Shown one piece after another: positions 1-6,826 of a stretch of 13,342 nucleotides of DNA; position 1 is the stretch's first letter, and the number at the start of each line of letters is the position of its first letter. The notes beneath the pieces are model-generated. The model did no database searches. It had not been told where the DNA came from and worked only from the letters and a program-made list of their open reading frames with translations. The stretch covers positions 1 through 13,342 of the forward strand of contig CAILKC010000964.1 of assembly GCA_903834675.1 (NCBI GenBank). The letters run 5' to 3'. The position numbers were made by a program, and so were the translations under genes. The DNA comes from an uncultured Victivallales bacterium. Lineage in GTDB: Bacteria; Verrucomicrobiota; Lentisphaeria; Oligosphaerales; JAFGRS01.

Positions 1-1271
1 TGCGGGCCGCAGTTGCAGACGTAGTTCCACGGCGTCTGCCCGATCTCCCCGCCCAGCACTTCCCACATCCGCGCCGACTCCGCACACAATGTGACCGGAG
101 TGTTGGGGCTGAGGCGCCTGACCTCGCTGAGAAAGTGGCGGTACATCGTCTCCTTGACCGCAAACGGAAAGGGCCGTTCGCCGTTCGCGGCCTTGTCCCA
201 TGCGCCCTCCTGCCGCTGGGCGGCCCACGCCGCCTCGACAAACTCCGCATCCAGGTTCTCCAGGCCCAGCGTCGCCGCCATCTCCTCGACGCTGTCGAAG
301 AAGACGGTCTCGATGCTGAGGTTGTCGGGCCGGACCTGGCGGAAGAGCTGCTCGAGCATCGCCGTCGTCTCTTCGCGCCAACCTTTGAGCGGAATCAGCG
401 GTTTGAACTTGAAGCGCACCGTGTAACCCGCCTCCTGGCAACGACGGGCCGCCTCGATGCGCTCCGCCATGGCGCCGGTGCGTTCCTCGAAGCGGCGGCT
501 CACGGAGTCCGTGGTCAAGGTCCACAGCATGATGGTGTGGCCGCGGTGCTCCAGAGGCAGGAGGAAGTCGATGTTGGCGCTCTTGCTGAAGAGGATGAGG
601 TAGCGGTCCTCGCGCCTGGCGAAGTCATTCACCAGCAACGCGGTGGCGCCATATTCCGGCTCGATGGCGAGCACATCCTGTTCGACGTCATAGCGGAAGG
701 TCTTCTGCCAGGGGTGCTCCGCCAGCAGGTGGTCGACCTGGCCGATGAACTCCTCGACGTTCAGCATGATGACGTACACCGAACCGCGCTGGCAGTAGGC
801 GCAGCGATGCACGCAACCCCAGGCGCTGTGCAGATCGTGCAGGCTCCAGCACACCAGCGCCGGGTTCCAGGTCGGCCGCTGCTCATAGTGGAAGAATGGC
901 GGCACCCCGAGCATGGCCTGCACCCGGCTGCCGACGAAGTTCTGCTTGCAGTCGCCGTAGCGAACGTGCGCCTCGATGCATCGGCGGTAAAGATCGCTCT
1001 GGACGACGGCGGCACGGGCCTCGGGCGTGGGCCAGGTGAAGGCACCAAAGATGAAGTCGGGATCGTGATGAACCGGATAGGCGCCCTGCCGCACCTCGCC
1101 AATCCAGCCGCTGGCTCGAATCACCTCCGGCAACTGCTCCGCCGTGAGCACCGGCACGCTCGACGGCTCCCGGCCCAGCGCCCGGACCAGCCGCTCAAAG
1201 CGAATCAGGTTGCGCGGATCGCGCAGCGCCCACTCCATGACATACACGTTCTTTGGGTTGATCTTGTACAC
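1..1271 (-). CDS. Spore photoproduct lyase-like radical SAM protein (3' end outside window)
   Basis: The minus strand reads openly for 423 codons from a GTG at 1271 to the window edge. The radical SAM cluster motif C-x3-C-x2-C is at residues 153-160 (WGCVHRCAYC). Downstream, an ERTGAMAERIEAARRCQEAG segment (264-282) and a terminal YVCNCGP stretch (417-423) resemble the spore photoproduct lyase/DNA-repair photolyase group (COG1533). In that family a 4Fe-4S cluster and S-adenosylmethionine generate a radical that reverses a thymine lesion. The start is supported by GGAGG at 1281-1285, nine bases upstream; ATG at 1238 is an alternative. About 150 residues precede the cluster, more than in classical SplB (about 90). 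The region where SplB carries its hydrogen-donor cysteine reads FRYDVEQDVLAIE, without cysteine, so the true substrate is uncertain. The gene lies 42 bases behind the dehydrogenase gene, probably in one operon. Family is fairly sure, function is not. Confidence 0.85.
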   Translation of the reverse strand, partial: MYKINPKNVYVMEWALRDPRNLIRFERLVRALGREPSSVPVLTAEQLPEVIRASGWIGEVRQGAYPVHHDPDFIFGAFTWPTPEARAAVVQSDLYRRCIEAHVRYGDCKQNFVGSRVQAMLGVPPFFHYEQRPTWNPALVCWSLHDLHSAWGCVHRCAYCQRGSVYVIMLNVEEFIGQVDHLLAEHPWQKTFRYDVEQDVLAIEPEYGATALLVNDFARREDRYLILFSKSANIDFLLPLEHRGHTIMLWTLTTDSVSRRFEERTGAMAERIEAARRCQEAGYTVRFKFKPLIPLKGWREETTAMLEQLFRQVRPDNLSIETVFFDSVEEMAATLGLENLDAEFVEAAWAAQRQEGAWDKAANGERPFPFAVKETMYRHFLSEVRRLSPNTPVTLCAESARMWEVLGGEIGQTPWNYVCNCGP

Positions 1272-1313
1272 CGCTCGCGTCCTCCATGCCAGGCTTCTTC
1301 GCGTGCCTACCCA

Positions 1314-2357
1314 TCACCCCTCAACCTGGGCGAGCTTGGCGTCGGGAATGACAATGACCTTGCGCGTCGTGTTGCGGTCTTCGCGCAGCAGTGAGAACGC
1401 TTCAACCAGCCGACTGAGTGGGAAGGTATGACTGACAATCTCCCGGCGCGGCACCACCTTCCGATGCAGCATCTGCAGGGCTTCCGGCAGGTACACCGCC
1501 GGGGAGGCGAAGGAGGCACGTAACTGCTTCTTGCCCAGATGCATACTTGTGGTATTGAAGGAGACCGTCCCGCCGACACCCCAGTCAAAGCCGATGAACA
1601 CGACGACCCCGCCATAGCCGCAGGCGTCCAGGCTCGCCGGCAGGGTCGCTGGCGGTGCGGTGGAGAGCACCTTGTGAAAACCGCCGTAGGGCTTGCCACA
1701 CTCTGCCAGGGAGGTCTTGGACAGGTCGATCACCGCGTCGGCGCCGAGGCGCTTGGCGGTCTCAAGCTTGCCCGGGGTCCGGTTGGCGGCTACCACCAGG
1801 CCGGTGGTGCGACGGCGGGCAATGGCCAGGGCCATCAACCCGATGGCGCCGCTGCCGACGATCAGGACGTTGTCGCTGAGGCCGATCTCGGCGACCTTCA
1901 CCATGTCCACCGCCACGCCGCAGGGCTCGGCCAACACCGCGGCCAGCGGCTCGATGCCGTTCGCCGGCACCGCGGAGTGGCCGGGCGCCAGCATCGCGTC
2001 GGCGAAGCCCATGCTTGGACCGCTCCAGATGCCGGGGGCTTTGCGGCAGAGGTCCACGCGGCCGTTGCGGCAGAGGTCGCATTCGCCGCAGAACGAACCC
2101 GACTCGAGCACGACCTGGTCGCCGGGCTTGACATGCTTGACCAGGGCGCCAGCCTGGCGCACGATGCCGACTACCTCGTGCCCGAACGGCCGCGGCTCCT
2201 GCGCCAGTTGCGCGCCAATCTCGAGGTCGTGTCCGCAGATGCCGCAGGCCAGCACCTCCAACAGAATCTCGTGCGGCTGGGGCGCCGGCAGTTCGATCTG
2301 GCTGAAACTGATCTTGAACGGCATCTGCATGCGTGCGGCGGTAATTGAAGTGCCCAT
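1314..2357 (-). CDS. Zinc-dependent medium-chain alcohol/polyol dehydrogenase
   Basis: This 347-residue protein has the usual length and order of the zinc-containing medium-chain dehydrogenase/reductase family, which oxidises alcohols or sugar alcohols with NAD(P). The GroES-like catalytic domain shows catalytic-zinc ligands C38 (CGICGHD) and H60-E61 (GHE). Four structural-zinc cysteines are at 90, 93, 96 and 104. The AEPCGVAV segment is at 143-150. The Rossmann fold carries GSGAIG at 168-173. The second strand ends in AANRTP rather than in an acidic residue, which favours NADP over NAD; this is an inference. The ATG at 2357 is chosen because AGGGG lies nine bases upstream and the protein then begins at the normal family position. 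The frame stays open upstream to 2903 only because it runs into a GC-rich repeat array. The radical SAM gene follows. Substrate cannot be told from sequence; sorbitol or threonine dehydrogenase-like roles are possible. Confidence 0.9.
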   Translation of the reverse strand: MGTSITAARMQMPFKISFSQIELPAPQPHEILLEVLACGICGHDLEIGAQLAQEPRPFGHEVVGIVRQAGALVKHVKPGDQVVLESGSFCGECDLCRNGRVDLCRKAPGIWSGPSMGFADAMLAPGHSAVPANGIEPLAAVLAEPCGVAVDMVKVAEIGLSDNVLIVGSGAIGLMALAIARRRTTGLVVAANRTPGKLETAKRLGADAVIDLSKTSLAECGKPYGGFHKVLSTAPPATLPASLDACGYGGVVVFIGFDWGVGGTVSFNTTSMHLGKKQLRASFASPAVYLPEALQMLHRKVVPRREIVSHTFPLSRLVEAFSLLREDRNTTRKVIVIPDAKLAQVEG

Positions 2358-2428
2358 GCGCGTGTCCCCTGTGGTGCGTGTCTCGTTGACGGCGTGGCGG
2401 TAACTTCGTGCCGCAGCAGCGCCGCGTC

Positions 2429-2440
2429 CACCGCGCGGTG
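2429..2440. promoter_or_regulatory. Perfect 12-bp palindrome, possible operator
   Basis: CACCGCGCGGTG is exactly self-complementary and lies about 72 bases upstream of the dehydrogenase start codon, in the divergent intergenic region. The position suits a dimeric regulator, but a palindrome of this length made only of GC-rich steps can arise by chance in such DNA. No regulator gene is nearby. Confidence 0.2.
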
Positions 2441-2559
2441 CGCCGAGGGTGCTAGTGGCGCTGGACAGAACAGGGCCGCGGGGCTTCAAGAAAACTCTGC
2501 TGAGGCTGCCGCCGGCGGGTACCGCGAACCCGGCCCCTGCGGGTCCTTGGCATCGCGGG

Positions 2560-2619
2560 CTCCAGGGGGTAGACGCGGTTCCATTCCGGTTCGCCCGGAA
2601 AGTGGCGAACCGCCTGGAG
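2560..2619. other. Nested inverted repeat in repeat unit 1
   Basis: An inner stem pairs CGGTTCGCC (2587-2595) with GGCGAACCG (2604-2612) around an 8-base loop. An outer stem pairs CTCCAGG (2560-2566) with CCTGGAG (2613-2619). Only the 5' side has a 20-base bulge between the two stems. GCGGTT at 2575-2580 in the bulge could instead pair with AACCGC at 2608-2613, so two conformations are possible. A short GCCCC/GGGGC hairpin follows at 2637-2649. Confidence 0.7.
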
Positions 2620-2729
2620 GTCGGCGGTCCGCACCGGCCCCGCCGGGGCTTCCGCCGTCTCCGTCGTCTCGGGGTCTTGCCGCCGTCGGGTACCGCGAAC
2701 CCGCCCGGAACGGGCGCTGGCATCGCGGG

Positions 2730-2789
2730 CTCCAGGGGGTAGACGCGGTTCCATTCCGGTTCGCCCGGAAAGTGGCGAACCGCCTGGAG
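2730..2789. other. Nested inverted repeat in repeat unit 2
   Basis: The same structure recurs without a base change in either stem. The inner arms are 2757-2765 and 2774-2782 with an 8-base loop. The outer arms are 2730-2736 and 2783-2789. Confidence 0.7.
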
Positions 2790-2895
2790 GTCGGCGGTCC
2801 GCACCGGCCCCGCCGGGGCTTCCGCCGTTTCCGTCGTCTCGGGGTCTTGCCGCCGGCGGATACCGCGATCTGCCGCGGCGGACCTGGAACGGGCG

Positions 2896-2924
2896 CTGGC
2901 CATCGCGGCTCGCTTGCTTATATT
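2896..2924 (+). promoter_or_regulatory. Candidate promoter for the glycoside hydrolase gene
   Basis: TATATT at 2919-2924 is a strong -10-like hexamer in an otherwise very GC-rich stretch, 66 bases before the start codon. The hexamer 17 bases upstream, CTGGCC at 2896-2901, is a poor -35 match and lies inside the truncated third repeat unit. The call rests mainly on the AT-rich island and its position. Confidence 0.3.
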
Positions 2925-2989
2925 CGGGAAAGACGGTTGGGAGCCTGCCGTCGACGAGTTGCATCTATGGTCCCGGCGGGAGTCTCGAT

Positions 2990-5900
2990 ATGCGTTTTGC
3001 GCCCTGCATCCTACTGGTCCTTACCCTGTTTGCGCAGGTTCGCGCTGGGGCGGTTGGCGAGGCGAACTGGCCCGCCGCCAGCGCGCTTCGCCGGGGTCAG
3101 GCGCCGGTCATCGACGGGCGCCTGGGCGCCGAGGAGTGGCAGGGCGCCACGCGGCTTAGCGGTTTTGTGCTGCTGGGCGGGCGGATTCTGGCGGGCAGGC
3201 AGCCCGACGCGCGCCTGGCCTGGCTGGCGGCGGGGTTGGCCGTCGGCATCGAGATTCCGCTGCCCCCGGGCGAAAAGGCAAAGGCCCAGGCGACCGATTG
3301 GGATGGCACGGTCTGGCAGGACGACTCGGTCGAGGTCCATGTCGATCCTGACCACGGTCATAAACGTAGCTACCAGTTCGTGGTCAACGCCCTCGGGACG
3401 CGCCTCGACAGCCGGGGCGGCGATCTGCGCTACAACGCCGAATGGCAGGCCGCCGCGGTCAACCAGCCTGGCCGCTGGACCGCCGAGTTTCTGATCCCGT
3501 GGGCGGCCCTGGAAGCAAGCGCGCCGACGGCCGGACAGACCCTCGGCCTGAACCTGGCGGTGAACGCCTCCCATCTCGGTGGCATTCTGACCTGGGCGCC
3601 GCTCACGGGCGGACTGCATGCGCCGGCCCAGTTTGCACACCTCACCCTGGCCACCGATACGGCCGTATCCCTGCTGAACCTCGAGGCGCGCCGCCTTGCC
3701 GAGCTGCGGGTAGAGGTCCTCGGCACGGGCAGCGCCGAGGTGTCTTGGACGCTGGATCGGCGCGCTGCCCCCGACCGTCTCGAATCCCTCTGCCGAGAAA
3801 GCCGCACCGTGAGCGCGGCTCAAGCGCTGCCGCTACCCGTGTCGATCCCGCTCGCTAACGGCTTTCCGAAGGCGGGGAGCTACGCGCTGAAATGCGTCGC
3901 CGCGAGCGGCGGGCGAGTCCTGTTGCAGCAGGCGGTCGAGCTCGAGGTGGGCGCGTCCCTGGAACTCCGCGCTCAGGCCTTCCTCCGTGAGCCGCGGCTG
4001 GGGTTCACCGTGCGGGCCGATCCCGTCGCGTTCCCGCCCGCCGCCAGCGAGATCACCTTGACCGTCAGCGGTCCGGCTGGCGTCATCCTGGAGGAGAAGA
4101 GGGCCCCGGCGGCGGATACGGGCGAGGTCCGCCTCGAGCTGGCGGGCGACCAGGTCCCCGCGGGCCGACTGACGGTGCGGGCCGAGGCGGTACAGCGCCT
4201 CAGCGGGGTGCGCGGTAGCGCGGAGAGGGTCCTGGAGAGTCCGCTCAAACCGGTCTGGCTGGGCACCAGCGAGGGGCTCAGCCGCGAGGTGCCCGCGCCC
4301 TGGACGCCGCTCAAGACCAGGGGCTCGGCGGTGTATTGCTGGGAGCGCTGCTACCGCTTCGAGCGCTCGCCCTTCCCCACGGAGATCACGGCGCGCGCCG
4401 CGGCGCTTCTGGCCGGCCCGATCCGTCTCACTGGTGCCTGCAACGGCACGCCGATCGCCTGGAAGGGCGAACACCCGCGAATGCTGGAAGACGCCCGCGA
4501 CCGAGTGTCCATGGCGGTGAGCGCGACGGCACCGGGGCTGGCCCTGGCGGGCGTGGTTACGGTGGAGTATGACGGCATGGTCCGGATCGATGCCACCCTC
4601 ACTCCGGCCGCGGGCCAGGCGACGTTGCGGGACCTGACGCTGGAGATACCACTCCTGCCCGAACGCGCGCGTTACCTCTATCATTTCCCCGGACAGTGGG
4701 GCAGCGTGGCCAACAGCGGCTTCCTGCCGTCGGCAGGCTGGAGCCATGCCTTCAAGCCCTTTGTCTGGCTGGGCGACGAAGACCGCGGCCTGGCCTGGTT
4801 CTGCGAGTCCGAGCGCAACTGGTTTCCGCCGGGAGCGGCAGACGCCCTCACCATCCAGCGTGAGGACAAGGCCGTGGTGCTGCGCTGTCACCTGATCCGC
4901 GGCGAGCTGGCGGTGAGTCGGCCGCTGGAGTACACCTTCGGCTTCCAGGCCACGCCGGTGAAGGAGCCCGAGAAGACGGTCTGGGACTACCGCATCACGC
5001 ATCACGGCAGCTATGGCCTGGAAAGCCAGCCCGCAACCGTCGGCGGCACGATCACCTATCCGGCCGAAGGGCACCTCAGCGCCAGCGCCGGAACTTTCGA
5101 GTGCTGGTATCGACCGGCCTTCGAGAACCAGGAACGGGGCGTGCCCCGTAAGGACCGGCGCAACACCACCAACCGCAGCATCTTTACCCTGAAGTGGGAC
5201 GCCGACCCGGCCGGCGGCAGCAACTGCGGTCTTTACTGGAATGAACAGGTGCAGGGGCCGGTGGCGTGGTCACGTCGCCAAGGCACGGTCTTGCTCAACC
5301 CCGGGGCCGCGGTGGACTGGAAAGCGGGGCAGTGGCTTCACCTTGCGCTGACCTGGAGCGACCAGGTGCGTCTCTACGTCGACGGCAAGCTGGTGGCTGA
5401 GACCGCCAACACCGGCTTCATCCCCGAGCCGCTTGGCAAGGCGGTGATCGAACTCGGCGGAGCGCAGGCCATGGCCCTTCTCGATGAGGTGCGCATTCTC
5501 AGTACGGCCCGGCCGCCAACGCTCAACCCCGGACCCGTGGTGGCCGACGCGGAGACGTTGCTTCTGGACTCTTTTGAGGGCTACGGCAAGGGCGGCACGG
5601 GCGGCCCTGGCAAGGCCGCGAAGTCGGTGGCCTTCACCGCGGCCAAGTTTGGCCAGGGCGCCTCGTGGGATCCGGCCAGCAACGCCACCCAACTCCAGCG
5701 TTTGGTCGAGGCCGGGGTGCGCACGATCTGCTTCCACGAGCACTGGTCGCCCTACCAGTCACATCCCTACGTCACCGCCGAGAACCGGCCCCGGTTGCGT
5801 CGTCTGGCGGACGCCTGTCGCGAGGCGGACGTGGATTTGCTGCTGTACATGTCGCGGCAGTTCGCGGACAACGCGCCGGAATGGGAGCTGTACGCCGATG

Positions 5901-6826
5901 AGGTGCTGCAGCTGCCACGCTCGGGCGCCTACCGTCGGCAGCCCGAACAGAAGGCCTACATCGCCTGCTGGAACAGTGCCTGGAAGGACTTCTGCCTGTA
6001 CTACCTGGGCAAGACGCTGGACGAGTTCAAGCACGGCGGCTGGTATCTCGATGGCCCCGAGTGGCCGATGCCCTGCAACAACCCGCACCACGGCTGCGGC
6101 TACCTCGCCCCCGACGGGTCCCGTCGGCCGGTCTATGACATCTTCGCCACCCGCGAGTTCATGAAGCGCCTCTACGTCCTGACGCGGCAGCGCAACCCCC
6201 AGGGCCAGCTCAACATCCACAACTCGACGGTGATGGTGATCCCGACCCTGGCCTGGGGCACCAGCACCTGGGGCGGCGAACAGATCGATGCGATCAAGCC
6301 ACCGGTCAAGACCCTCGACATCTTGCCGATGGATGCCTTCCGCACGGAGTTCATGGGCCGCCAGTGGGGGATTCCCGCCGAGTTCCTGGTCTACGAAGGC
6401 CAGCCCTACCACAGCCGCGACGTGCTGGCCTACACGCTGTTACACGGTGTGCTCATCCGGCCCGGCGGTGGTGACCCGGAGTCGCTCGAGCGCACCGCGG
6501 CGCTGTGGCGCGTCTATGATGCGTTCCCTTTCGGCGAAGCGACGCTGTACCCCTATTGGAACAACGCCGAGCGCCTCACCTGCACTCCGGCCGGGGTCTA
6601 TGCCACGGCCTACGAACGGCCGCGCGAGGGGTTGCTCCTGTTCGTCAGCAACCTGGGCGAGGCGAGCGCGGCGGCGGCGGTCAGCTTGAACCTCAAGGCC
6701 TTCGGCTGGGAGAGCGCGGCCACGACCGACGCGCTCAGCGGCGCGGCTCTGCCCGGAGCTGACGGTGTCCTGCGCTTCCCGCTCGAGGCGTGGCGCTACC
6801 GGGTGCTGCGGGTGCGACCACCATGA
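2990..6826 (+). CDS. Secreted multidomain glycoside hydrolase-like protein (CBM9-like, LamG-like, DUF6067-type barrel)
   Basis: This 1278-residue protein starts at an ATG seven bases after GGCGGGAG. A signal peptide covers about residues 1-21 (MRFAPCILLVLTLFAQVRAGA), so it should be exported. Residues ~37-221 look like a CBM9/DOMON-type carbohydrate-binding domain (APVIDGRLGAEEW, DDSVEVHVDP, IPWAAL). A central beta-rich part follows. A LamG/concanavalin-like module lies at ~677-843 (GTFECWYRP, WLHLALTW, VRLYVDGKLV, LLDEVRI). The C-terminal half resembles the DUF6067 TIM-barrel glycoside hydrolases: LVEAGVRTICFHEHWSPYQ near 900-918, then GWYLDGPEW with D1021, a candidate catalytic acid. A final beta-sandwich ends the protein (LLLFVSNLGE). 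The protein probably binds and cuts an extracellular polysaccharide of unknown type. Its stop overlaps the mnmE start (ATGA). Domain family is fairly sure; substrate and catalytic residue are inferred. Confidence 0.88.
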   Translation: MRFAPCILLVLTLFAQVRAGAVGEANWPAASALRRGQAPVIDGRLGAEEWQGATRLSGFVLLGGRILAGRQPDARLAWLAAGLAVGIEIPLPPGEKAKAQATDWDGTVWQDDSVEVHVDPDHGHKRSYQFVVNALGTRLDSRGGDLRYNAEWQAAAVNQPGRWTAEFLIPWAALEASAPTAGQTLGLNLAVNASHLGGILTWAPLTGGLHAPAQFAHLTLATDTAVSLLNLEARRLAELRVEVLGTGSAEVSWTLDRRAAPDRLESLCRESRTVSAAQALPLPVSIPLANGFPKAGSYALKCVAASGGRVLLQQAVELEVGASLELRAQAFLREPRLGFTVRADPVAFPPAASEITLTVSGPAGVILEEKRAPAADTGEVRLELAGDQVPAGRLTVRAEAVQRLSGVRGSAERVLESPLKPVWLGTSEGLSREVPAPWTPLKTRGSAVYCWERCYRFERSPFPTEITARAAALLAGPIRLTGACNGTPIAWKGEHPRMLEDARDRVSMAVSATAPGLALAGVVTVEYDGMVRIDATLTPAAGQATLRDLTLEIPLLPERARYLYHFPGQWGSVANSGFLPSAGWSHAFKPFVWLGDEDRGLAWFCESERNWFPPGAADALTIQREDKAVVLRCHLIRGELAVSRPLEYTFGFQATPVKEPEKTVWDYRITHHGSYGLESQPATVGGTITYPAEGHLSASAGTFECWYRPAFENQERGVPRKDRRNTTNRSIFTLKWDADPAGGSNCGLYWNEQVQGPVAWSRRQGTVLLNPGAAVDWKAGQWLHLALTWSDQVRLYVDGKLVAETANTGFIPEPLGKAVIELGGAQAMALLDEVRILSTARPPTLNPGPVVADAETLLLDSFEGYGKGGTGGPGKAAKSVAFTAAKFGQGASWDPASNATQLQRLVEAGVRTICFHEHWSPYQSHPYVTAENRPRLRRLADACREADVDLLLYMSRQFADNAPEWELYADEVLQLPRSGAYRRQPEQKAYIACWNSAWKDFCLYYLGKTLDEFKHGGWYLDGPEWPMPCNNPHHGCGYLAPDGSRRPVYDIFATREFMKRLYVLTRQRNPQGQLNIHNSTVMVIPTLAWGTSTWGGEQIDAIKPPVKTLDILPMDAFRTEFMGRQWGIPAEFLVYEGQPYHSRDVLAYTLLHGVLIRPGGGDPESLERTAALWRVYDAFPFGEATLYPYWNNAERLTCTPAGVYATAYERPREGLLLFVSNLGEASAAAAVSLNLKAFGWESAATTDALSGAALPGADGVLRFPLEAWRYRVLRVRPP

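Larger units (their letters stand above)
2508..2911. repeat. Tandem array of ~170-bp structured repeat (2 full units plus a truncated third)
   Basis: Unit 1 spans 2508-2678 (171 bp), unit 2 spans 2679-2848 (170 bp) and a truncated unit 3 spans 2849-2911. Positions 2548-2698 match 2718-2868 with three differences (2659 C/T, 2686 T/G, 2690 G/A). Each unit opens with a boundary motif, GCCGCCGGCGGGTACCGCGA or a close variant. In unit 3 the sequence jumps from the boundary motif to GGAACGGGCGCTGG with extra bases, then loses similarity just before the putative promoter. The period is not a multiple of three, so a minus-strand reading changes frame between units. That argues against a repeated peptide. 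No transposase or target duplication is seen. It could be a small non-autonomous mobile repeat, a recombination product or a structured RNA; I do not recognise the family. Confidence 0.85.

Noticed and set aside
135..1394. Open plus-strand frame of 419 codons
   Set aside because: It is antisense to the radical SAM gene and the end of the dehydrogenase gene; composition is rich in His, Arg and Gln as in shadow frames.
2358..2903. N-terminal extension of the dehydrogenase through the repeat array
   Set aside because: The family start fits ATG at 2357 with a ribosome-binding site. The extension reads the two repeat units in different frames, so it is not a conserved protein.
2508..2911. CRISPR array
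   Set aside because: The units are contiguous repeats of about 170 bp without short repeat/variable spacer alternation, and no cas gene is present.
2508..2911. Insertion sequence
   Set aside because: No transposase frame, terminal inverted repeat pair or target duplication could be identified.
3833..5074. Open minus-strand frame of 413 codons
   Set aside because: It is antisense to the glycoside hydrolase gene and has no recognisable domain.
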